From JAFDZV01 sp035549015 (lineage in GTDB: Bacteria > Bacteroidota > Ignavibacteria > OLB7): a stretch of 64,000 nt of DNA. The stretch is from positions 62,001 to 126,000 of the forward strand of contig DASZRW010000107.1 of NCBI GenBank assembly GCA_035549015.1, given 5' to 3'. The notes beneath the pieces are model-generated. The model had not been told where the DNA came from. It did no database searches and saw only the letters and a program-made list of their open reading frames with translations. Positions 54,312 to 62,000 of this stretch are shown here, piece by piece; position 1 is the first letter of the stretch; each line of letters begins with the position of its first letter. A program made the position numbers and the translations under genes.

Positions 54312-55280
54312 GTGGCTCTTCTCAGGACATTTGATGGAAACGCGCAAGGGATTGTGCAGGACAGCACCATCCGTAACACCTTCCTGGCAAAGTTCTTCGC
54401 GGCATGTCCCGTTCTCGATTTTTTGCATTTCTACCAGTTTCCTGGTAGTGCCGACGAGCCGTTGAAGGATGCCGATGCTCGCGCTGGCCGCACTCGCGCG
54501 ATCAACGACGCATGGCCGAACAACAGGACCACTCCGCAGTGGGGGAGCATCAGCCTGAAGGTGTTCGGTGACAAGGTGGAGACCGACCAGGAATGGCAGG
54601 TGCGTCTTGCCGGGTATGGCGGCATTGCTGCCGAGCACATGCGCCAACTCGAGGAGGCCGGCTCCTCGATGGGTAGGTACTTCATGGAACTGTTCATGAC
54701 GTCGGATGGCACCGGGACACTTTTCCCTGGGCTACCGACACTGCATGTCCCCATCGATGGTGTGACCGATGTGGTGCTCGGCGCCGACGGCACTGCCCTG
54801 TCGCTCGAAGACACGACGACGGCCAAGAAGAACAATCGGCTGGTCAAGGAAAAGGTTGATTGGTTGGCACGGAACTCGGACGTGCTCGTTATGGCGGAGT
54901 TGGTGCGTGATCGTCTCACCACCCTGGCTACTGATCGTGTCACGACGCAATCCGTGCAGAATGCCGTGGGCGAGGAGGTAATCCTCACCAAGTGGGCTGG
55001 AAAGCCGATCATCCTGAGCGGCAACACCAAAGACGACGACGCGCCGATTCAGGATCTCAACGAAGTGGTTGGCGACAGCGAGGACTGCACCAGCATCTGG
55101 GGCTTCAAGACCGGAGAGCGCCAGCACCTGACGGCCGGCACGAACGTGGGCTTCCGAGTCGAGGCGCCGAAGATGGTGGACAACATGCTCACCACGAACA
55201 TGAACCTCTCGATCGGTCTGACACTCCTGAAGGATCGCTCGCTGCGCCGTATTCGCGGCATCCGCGTGCCGCAGACATAA
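54312..55280 (+). CDS. Major capsid protein (HK97 fold type)
   Basis: 322 residues. The pattern of a long N-terminal helix-rich part, an extended loop (TTPQWGSISLKVFGDKVETD), and a C-terminal domain (KWAGKPIILSGN, then DNMLTTNMNLSIGLTL and a basic ending RRIRGIRVPQT) is typical of HK97-fold shell proteins of 300-350 residues. It follows the scaffold gene and is followed by a terminator at 55321. Confidence 0.75.
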   Translation: MALLRTFDGNAQGIVQDSTIRNTFLAKFFAACPVLDFLHFYQFPGSADEPLKDADARAGRTRAINDAWPNNRTTPQWGSISLKVFGDKVETDQEWQVRLAGYGGIAAEHMRQLEEAGSSMGRYFMELFMTSDGTGTLFPGLPTLHVPIDGVTDVVLGADGTALSLEDTTTAKKNNRLVKEKVDWLARNSDVLVMAELVRDRLTTLATDRVTTQSVQNAVGEEVILTKWAGKPIILSGNTKDDDAPIQDLNEVVGDSEDCTSIWGFKTGERQHLTAGTNVGFRVEAPKMVDNMLTTNMNLSIGLTLLKDRSLRRIRGIRVPQT

Positions 55281-55320
55281 TCGACGACGAATACATCGCC
55301 TGGCCGTATGCGATGCCATA

Positions 55321-55359
55321 GCCGGGCGGCCTGAATCCCCGTCAGGGCGGCCGCCCGGC
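55321..55359 (+). terminator. Strong GC hairpin after the capsid gene
   Basis: GCCGGGCGGCC (55321-55331) and GGCCGCCCGGC (55349-55359), extended inside by CTGA/TCAG. Followed by ATTATCT, not a good T-run. It may lower transcription into the lysis genes, or only stabilise capsid mRNA. Confidence 0.6.
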
Positions 55360-55376
55360 ATTATCTGGAGCACGAC

Positions 55377-55619
55377 TTGGACGCGCAGACAACGACGTTG
55401 ACAATTACAGGACTGGGGTTAATCGTCGCGGTCGTCGTCGGCATCGTGACCGTCCAGTATTATCTGCGCGACATGCGGCGGCACCTCTTGGAGCGTGTGC
55501 GTGCCGAGGAGCAGCGCCATGCTGATGTCGACAAGCGCCTGGCGCTGCTCGAACAGATCGTCGCACGGCTCGAGCGTGTGCTCGAGTCCTACACTCACAT
55601 CGATGGAGTCAAATCGTGA
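55377..55619 (+). CDS. Small membrane protein of the lysis cassette (TTG start)
   Basis: 80 residues, TTG start preceded by CTGGAG. One membrane helix (ITGLGLIVAVVVGIVTVQYYL) followed by a coiled-coil (RLALLEQIVARLERVLE). Likely a holin partner or antiholin. Overlaps the next GTG start by four bases. Confidence 0.55.
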   Translation: MDAQTTTLTITGLGLIVAVVVGIVTVQYYLRDMRRHLLERVRAEEQRHADVDKRLALLEQIVARLERVLESYTHIDGVKS

Positions 55620-55888
55620 CGCACAGACACCTGATCATCCTCGCCGTTGCGAGTGCATTCGTGGCACTGCGCTTCGCGATCGGCAGCGGTGATTCCGACC
55701 TGCAGATGCTGACGAGCGGCCTGTTCAATGCCGCGGTCATCAATCTGCTCTGGGAGCTCGTGGAGTATTTCTTCATCAATCGCCGGTACCATGTCACTGA
55801 GACGATTCGCACTTCTGCTATCGCTGTTGCTGTGTACTGCGGCCTCCGCGCCGTCGCAACCAGCATCGGGTTCATCACTGGCCTGTAG
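55616..55888 (+). CDS. Holin-like two-helix membrane protein
   Basis: 90 residues, GTG start overlapping the previous stop (GTGA). Hydrophobic segments LIILAVASAFVALRFAIG, FNAAVINLLWELVEYFF and TSAIAVAVYCGLRAVA. Size, membrane segments and its position before the endolysin support a holin. The 3' end overlaps the endolysin start by about 98 bases in another frame. Confidence 0.55.
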   Translation: MTHRHLIILAVASAFVALRFAIGSGDSDLQMLTSGLFNAAVINLLWELVEYFFINRRYHVTETIRTSAIAVAVYCGLRAVATSIGFITGL

Positions 55889-56816
55889 GGCCGTCGACAC
55901 TGCGCGGTCATACATCGGCGTGCGCGAGCATGGCGGGTACAATCGCGGCATGGTGGTTGACGCGTTCAATCGTGGTGCAGGTGCACCGCTGGGGAGCTCG
56001 TGGTGCATGGCGTTTGTGTACGGGTGCGTCGATCGCGCCGCCGCAGCGCTGCATGTACGCAATCCGCTGATGCGTACGGCCTCGGTCTCGATGCAGGTAC
56101 GGCACGCAATCGGCTACGGCAGTGGCCTGCACGTGATACGTGTGGCCGGTGTGTACGGCTCTCACGCAGCACGGCACGGCGACATCGTCGCCTGGAAATG
56201 GTCCGGCGCATCGGTACGGGACATCGGCCGGATGTGGCCAGGCCACACAGGATTGGTGGATACACAGGTTGCCGGCACACTCTACACGATCGAAGGGAAC
56301 ACCGGCGACGGGAACTGGCGGGATGGCGATGGTGTCTACGGACGCCGCCGCACCTGGCGCAACGTCGTTGTACTGATACGTATCTCTGAGGCTACCAATG
56401 ACAACTCTGCGACCGATCAAGCTCGACACGATGGCGATTGCGATCATCTGTCTCCTCCTCGGCACGGCGTGCGGATGGCTGGTACGGTTCATGGTGATGC
56501 CGCATGCGCGACCGGAGATCACCTCGGCACGCTCGGCCGTGACGGCCGTGGTTCACGACACCACGATTCAGATCGTGGAGTCGAGACGCCTAGTCTACCG
56601 GCATCTCCCCGCGAGGGTGACCAGGCTGCACGATACGCTTGTGACCTACATCGACTCCGGGCTGGGCCACCACGATACGCTGGTCGCGCAACCGTTCCGG
56701 ATCGCGAGCGACACGGTCTCCCACGGCGATACGGTGAGCGTGACGACGACGTTCCCTCCGCCCTTGCAGACCGTGGTGTGGCGCCGCGCGCCCGACACCC
56801 TGCATGTCCCGCGTGA
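55791..56816 (+). CDS. CHAP-type endolysin, with a reading frame that runs over the next gene
   Basis: The first 203 residues are a secreted cysteine-peptidase lysin: signal sequence (FALLLSLLLCTAASAPS), then CHAP-like motifs RSYIGVREHGG, catalytic Cys in GSSWCMAFV and His in PGHTGLVDT, ending near WRNVVVLIRIS (about 56390). It would cut the peptidoglycan cross-link. From 56390 the frame stays open for 420 bases over the spanin-like gene, giving Arg/His/Gly/Asp-rich text that looks like a shadow. Either the gene's true stop has been lost by an indel, or it has an odd tail. Confidence 0.7.
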   Translation: MSLRRFALLLSLLLCTAASAPSQPASGSSLACRAVDTARSYIGVREHGGYNRGMVVDAFNRGAGAPLGSSWCMAFVYGCVDRAAAALHVRNPLMRTASVSMQVRHAIGYGSGLHVIRVAGVYGSHAARHGDIVAWKWSGASVRDIGRMWPGHTGLVDTQVAGTLYTIEGNTGDGNWRDGDGVYGRRRTWRNVVVLIRISEATNDNSATDQARHDGDCDHLSPPRHGVRMAGTVHGDAACATGDHLGTLGRDGRGSRHHDSDRGVETPSLPASPREGDQAARYACDLHRLRAGPPRYAGRATVPDRERHGLPRRYGERDDDVPSALADRGVAPRARHPACPA

Positions 56817-56940
56817 GACGATTACCGTCACGACCGAGGTGGTGCGCGAGCGCCCCTGGTACGAAAGCATCGGGATCTTCCTCGCGGGTGCCGGACTCGG
56901 TTACCTGACACGCACTCTCACTCATCCTGACCGACCATGA
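56398..56940 (+). CDS. Rz-like spanin/membrane-anchored lysis protein
   Basis: 180 residues. An N-terminal membrane anchor (AIAIICLLLGTACGWLV), an extended periplasmic region with heptad-like and beta-rich parts, and a second hydrophobic stretch near the C-terminus (IGIFLAGAGLGYLTRTL). It follows the endolysin, as spanins do, but the second membrane segment is unusual for Rz. GAGG eight bases upstream gives a ribosome binding site. Confidence 0.5.
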   Translation: MTTLRPIKLDTMAIAIICLLLGTACGWLVRFMVMPHARPEITSARSAVTAVVHDTTIQIVESRRLVYRHLPARVTRLHDTLVTYIDSGLGHHDTLVAQPFRIASDTVSHGDTVSVTTTFPPPLQTVVWRRAPDTLHVPRETITVTTEVVRERPWYESIGIFLAGAGLGYLTRTLTHPDRP

Positions 56941-57464
56941 CCACGGACGAACGCGAGCAGAAGAAGCGCATGGCAGCACTCCAGCGGCTGTCGCCGGAGT
57001 CGCTGATCAAGCGGTACCTGCGCCGTCAAGCGACCGCCGCAGCCGCAGCGATCGAGATGGCGGAGATCTCGTTGGCGCTGGAGAGCCGGTTCCCCTGCGA
57101 GAAATCCGAGGAGGAGATCCGCACGGCATCCGGTGTTGCCCAGCGCACGGTCACGCGATCCTACACGATCGACGAGGCGAAGATCGATGACATGCGCAGC
57201 GCTTTGGATCTCGACTTCGCATCGATCGTCGACACGAAGGTCAAGCACCAGGTGCCGACCGATCGCATGCCTGAGTTGATCAAGCACCTTGGCGCCACGG
57301 TATCCCGGTTCGTGAAGACCACAACCAGCTACAGCTTCACGAAGCTCGGCTCGACGCGCATCGGGAAGCCGAAGCCGGAGGACAAGAAGATGCTGGCATC
57401 GATCGAGGGGTGTTACTCCGTGACGCCGAAGACGAGCATCACGGTCAAGGGGCTCTCCGCATAA
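56937..57464 (+). CDS. Phage protein, helical N-terminus, unknown
   Basis: 175 residues; ATGA overlap with the gene before. N-terminal basic helices (KKRMAALQRLSPESLIKRYL) and a mixed C-terminal part. Lies between lysis and tail genes. Function not recognised. Confidence 0.5.
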   Translation: MTTDEREQKKRMAALQRLSPESLIKRYLRRQATAAAAAIEMAEISLALESRFPCEKSEEEIRTASGVAQRTVTRSYTIDEAKIDDMRSALDLDFASIVDTKVKHQVPTDRMPELIKHLGATVSRFVKTTTSYSFTKLGSTRIGKPKPEDKKMLASIEGCYSVTPKTSITVKGLSA

Positions 57465-57500
57465 TCAACAAGCACAACCAACCAATACGCACAACTGCAC

Positions 57501-58151
57501 ATGGTTAATCCGATGTATGGCGGTGGGAACAAGGTCCCCACCTACTATCTCAAGCGTGTGGATACCGGCGGCGTGATCTCCTACGCCATCAAGAAGGCGG
57601 ACGGCACCACTGCGGCTACGGACTACGCGCACGCCAGCATGTTGTGGGACCTGCTCAGCAAGGTGGATCTGGAGACCAAGGACACCGGCCAGCTGTCCAG
57701 CAAGCTGGATCAGGGGCACGGCGGTAGCAAGTTCCGCACGTTCTGGAAGAAGTTCGTGAAGACGTCAGGAACGTCGACGACTACCACGTCCAAGGACTTC
57801 CCGCTGATCACGGGATCGAAGGTGACCACAAACGCTTCCTCGTCGACCGGCGATCTGTTGCTCACGCTCATTGTGGGGGACCTCGACCAGGATGATACGA
57901 CGATGCGTGAGGTGATCGCACTGGTCCATACCGTCACGCCGACATCCACCGAGTCACTCGATCCCGACAACCCGCGGAAGCCGGCTGTGGAGTTCGTCTC
58001 GGTCTCTGAACTGGAGGCAGATGTGACGATCCCGAAGGAACTGCTCCCGCCCGCCTTCTACTCGCAGGCTGCCGATCTCACGCTCGGTAAGCTGGACAGC
58101 GAAGGGAAGAAGAACATCGGGTTCGACTACCTCTATGCGGAGGCTGCATAG
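57501..58151 (+). CDS. Major tail (tube) protein-like
   Basis: 216 residues, beta-rich (YLKRVDTGGVISYAIKKADG, FPLITGSKVTTNASS, LEADVTIPKELL). Its size and place immediately before the chaperone pair and tape measure match a major tail tube protein. Assignment is by position and composition. Followed by a 110-base gap to the chaperone gene. Confidence 0.5.
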   Translation: MVNPMYGGGNKVPTYYLKRVDTGGVISYAIKKADGTTAATDYAHASMLWDLLSKVDLETKDTGQLSSKLDQGHGGSKFRTFWKKFVKTSGTSTTTTSKDFPLITGSKVTTNASSSTGDLLLTLIVGDLDQDDTTMREVIALVHTVTPTSTESLDPDNPRKPAVEFVSVSELEADVTIPKELLPPAFYSQAADLTLGKLDSEGKKNIGFDYLYAEAA

Positions 58152-58262
58152 CCTCAATCGTGTGAGTGAGCAGCGGGTGGCCGCGTATCTCCTGTGACAA
58201 CGCTGCCCGCTGCTCCGCTCACGTCTACTCCGCTCACATCCTCTCACGTACACAACACGCAC

Positions 58263-58769
58263 ATGGAACTGATTCTCAATGGGACACGCTTCACGGTTCC
58301 CTATTTGAATGTCGCCTCTGGTCTGTTTGTCACGCAGGGCGAGCAGGCCGAGCTGACGCGCATACGCGACCTCGTCAAACTGCGCAATGAGTATCCCGAT
58401 GTGCTGGCGTTGCACGCCGAGCTGAAGGAATATCCTCGCGACCTGACGTTCGAGGAGACATTGCGCAGCATGGAGTTCACCGTCGGCTCGAACATCATCG
58501 ACCGCGAGTATGGGGTGAACCTCTTCCGGTCGCAGGTCGACATGCAGGCGCTGACGCCCGAGCAGCGGGATGCGATCAGCACAAACGCCGACAGTCCGTT
58601 CTGGCTGGCGCAGAATCTGGCGGAGGTTCGCAACGAGGCCGTCCGATTTCGAGAGGATGATCTCAGAGGTAAAGGCCAGGATGGCGAGCATCCGGAGAAC
58701 GTGGCTGGTGTTCCGGGTGCCGACGAGGCAGCGGCCAACGACGGACAAAACGATCCCGACGGCGTTTGA
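58263..58769 (+). CDS. Tail assembly chaperone (G part)
   Basis: 168 residues from the ATG at 58263. A folded N-terminal part (MELILNGTRFTVPYLN) and an acidic, Asn/Asp-rich linker at the end (PGADEAAANDGQNDPDG). As in lambda G/GT and Mu gp41/gp42, a second frame follows directly and is read only after frameshifting. The last sense codons are GTT followed by TGA-C. The tape measure gene comes next, the classic order. Confidence 0.7.
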   Translation: MELILNGTRFTVPYLNVASGLFVTQGEQAELTRIRDLVKLRNEYPDVLALHAELKEYPRDLTFEETLRSMEFTVGSNIIDREYGVNLFRSQVDMQALTPEQRDAISTNADSPFWLAQNLAEVRNEAVRFREDDLRGKGQDGEHPENVAGVPGADEAAANDGQNDPDGV

Positions 58770-59001
58770 CATCGTCCCTGCATCACGCGAGCACCAGCTC
58801 GTGTGTCTGGAGGTGGCCGGCGATGACGTGTGCCGTGCACGCGAGCTCTATGAGCGGTGGGACTACGCACAGGTGCTGGAGTGGCACGCGTGCATGATGG
58901 CCAAGCACTGGGAGCGCCCACCTCTCTTCACGAAGAACGACCTGGCGCTCCTGGCGCTCGATGACGACAACGAACAGGAATCTGCAGGCGCCGACGAATA
59001 G
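58768..59001 (+). CDS. Tail assembly chaperone, T part read by +1/-2 frameshift
   Basis: Continues the chaperone in the +1 (equal to -2) frame: DIVPASREHQLVCLEVAGDD, then RARELYERWDYAQVLEWHAC and an acidic ending (LALLALDDDNEQES). No convincing start of its own; the frame's upstream part is Arg-rich shadow. Fusion through the GTT-TGA-C junction would give about 245 residues. The shift direction equals that known for Mu. The helix pattern fits tape-measure chaperones. Confidence 0.65.
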   Translation, partial: DIVPASREHQLVCLEVAGDDVCRARELYERWDYAQVLEWHACMMAKHWERPPLFTKNDLALLALDDDNEQESAGADE

Positions 59002-59055
59002 CGGTCACGGGCCGTGGGCACGCGTCCACGGCCCGTTTCATATCTGGACACATCG

Positions 59056-62000
59056 ATGCCAGCTCTCACACTCGACATCCTCCTGAATCCGAAGCTCAAC
59101 CTCGAGAAGGCGAACGCCCTGCTCGAGGTGCTGCAGCGGAGTTTCGGTTCGGCAGGCCAGAAGATCCAGCTGATCGATCCGCAGGAGGTTGCGCGCATCG
59201 AGAAGGCCGATGCCGCCCTGCGTGGTATCCAGAAGGACCTGGCGGCCGATGCGAGCGAGGCGCTGAAACTGAGTGACGTCCTCGCGGCCATCGGTGATCG
59301 TGCCGAGAATGCCGGCAAGCGGGCGGGCAGTGCATTCGACTTCAACCAGAAGATCGAGGCGGTCCGGAACTTCTCCTCCGGCATCGAGTCTCTGGCCAAG
59401 CCGTTCACGGAACTCGATACGGCCACACAGTCGCTGAAGACGCTGGGACCCGAGGCGGCCGCGATGGCTGACGATCTGCGCCAGGCAGCGCTCGATATGT
59501 CCAGTTCGTGGGATGGCCTTCCGATCAAGGCAGGTCAGTTACAGCAGGGGATGTTCGATGCCATCGCGAGCGGTGTGCAGGGCGGCAAGAAGGAGTTGGG
59601 CGAGTTCATTCAGAAGGTGGGCGAATTGTCGGTCGGTGGCGCAGCGCCTCTTGCATCGGCGACGCAGCTCATGACCGGCACGTTGAATGCGTTCGGGGAG
59701 TCCGCTCTCTCCACCGGCAAGTACGCCGACTACATGTTCAACATTGTGAACGTCGGCGTAACGAGTATTCCGGAGTTGGCCTCGCAGTTGGCCAACGTCA
59801 CGCCGACGGCCGCCGCCGCGGGTGTCAAGTTCTATGGCCTCGGTGGTGCGCTTGCGTTCATGACGCAGAAGGGCGTGCCGATGGCACAGAGCACCACCAA
59901 AGTGAACCAGCTTCTGATCGAGATGCAGAAGCCGGGAGCGGCGTTGGCGCCGATCCTGAAGGCGGCTGGCGTGTCGATGGACAGCCTGCGCAATGAGGAG
60001 CTGCCGGACATCCTCGGCCGCATCAAGGTGGCGATCGATGCGACCGGGAAGTCTGCCACACAGTTGTTCTCCTCGAGCGAGGCCGGTGCTGCGTTCAACG
60101 TGCTGACCGGCGATATGCAGGGCTTTGCCCAGGCCGTCGAGGACGTGCGGGACACATCGGGCTCTGCGCGCAATGCCTACGAGCAGATGTCCGACAGTGT
60201 GGAGGTGCGGACGCAGCGCATGCTGACGATCGCCGAAGACTTCGCGATCAAGGGGCTGGACAAGATCGGTTCCGGGTTCGTCTCCGCCGCTGCCGGCGCC
60301 ACGCAGATCGCGCCGATGATCACGACGCTCGTCGGGCTGAAGGAGATCTTCCCCACCGAGAGCATGCTGAAGTTCGGGCAGGGCCTGCTCGGCACCGTGG
60401 CGCCGGCGCTCATAAAGGTGGGTATCTTGAAGGTGGTGGGCGTTACGGAAACTGTTGCAGACACTGCAGCGACCACTGCCAACACTGCAGCGAAGGGCGT
60501 ACAAGCCATTGCCACAGACGCGGCCACTGGGGCGCAGTATGCACTCAACGCGGCGTTCCTGGCCTCTCCCCTCGGCATTGCGCTCGCCCTGCTCGCGGCC
60601 GGTGCGGCCGCCTACGCCATCTTCTCCTCGAAGACCAAGGACCTGAAGACGGCGACCGAGGATGCCGCGCAGTCGCAGGAGAAGATGAACGCGGCGCTCG
60701 AGGGGCAGCAGGCCGCAGCGAAGCAACAGCGAGAGCTGCACAAGCTTGCAGACGAGTTGGATTCGGTGAAGGGGAAGTCTGATCCGGAAAGCCAGCACAA
60801 GTACGCCGAGGCGCTGGACCGTGTGGCACGGAAGGCGCCGGAAGTGGTCGATCACATCGACGACCTGAACCAGAAGCTGGACGGGCACAAGCAGCGGCTG
60901 GACGTCAGCAGTGACGCGCTGCGCAAGTACGCGGACGAGCAGAAGGCGCTGGCGGACCAGCGTGTGGCCGAGCAGATGGCCGACATGGACGACCAGGCGA
61001 AGGCGCTCCAGGAGTCGATCACGGCCAACGTGGAGAAGATGCGCGAGCTGCGTGCAGAGCGTCAGCAGCTCAACACCAAGCAGGGGCAGCAGGCCGCCGA
61101 AGCCGACTCCTGGGGGAAGGCGCTTCTCCTCGGCCCCGTAGGTGTGGGCCTGAAACTCGTTGGTGTGCTCGACGGCGCGAAGGACAAGCTGAAGAAGACG
61201 CGCGACGAGATCAACAAGATGGCGCCGGAGCTGGAGGCGGCCCGCGCGCAGCAGACCAAGATGATCGATCAGTACGGCCAGATGGGCCTGACGATCGATG
61301 ACATCGCGGCGAAGTTGAACGTCGCGGCCGATGTGGTGCGAGAGCTCGCGCCTCCGGACTTCGCCTCCTCCCTCGCCAACGCGGAGCAGTTCAAGCAATC
61401 GATCGCCGGCATGTCCGACGAGCAGCAAAAGCTGGTCAATGCGGCAGTGAACCATGCCGAGGCATACAAGAAGGCGCAGGCGAACGTCGCGGACTTGAAG
61501 CGCCAGCTCGCTGACGCGAAGTTCGGCAACGACAAGTCGCTCCAGGATGATCTGGAGAAGAAGCTGGCGGACGCGCAGAAGGTTGCCGACGAGCGGCGCG
61601 TGAAGGTGGAGGCTGATCTCGATGACACCGGGACGCAGGCTGCTATCAAGGCACTGCCGGACACGGCGCAGAAGCTAATGAAGCCGGTCACGATGACGTT
61701 AAACGTCATCAGCGACGACCGGCGCGTCGCGCAGATCACGCAGCGCACGACCGGCATCATCCGCGAGGCGAATGAACTCGCCGAGCAGAGCACCTCCAAG
61801 CTCACGGCCGCGCAGCGTCTGGTGTACGACCAGAAACAGGCCACGCTTGCGGCGGAGTACCGCAAGAACATGGAGCAGCAGGCGGCCGCCATCGGCGCCA
61901 ACGTCGACGAGCTCCATGCGCTCGAGGCGCAGAAGCTAGCCGCCTCTGACCCGAAGGAAGTGGCGCGCCTCAGTGGCGAGATCCTCGCCATGAACGACAA

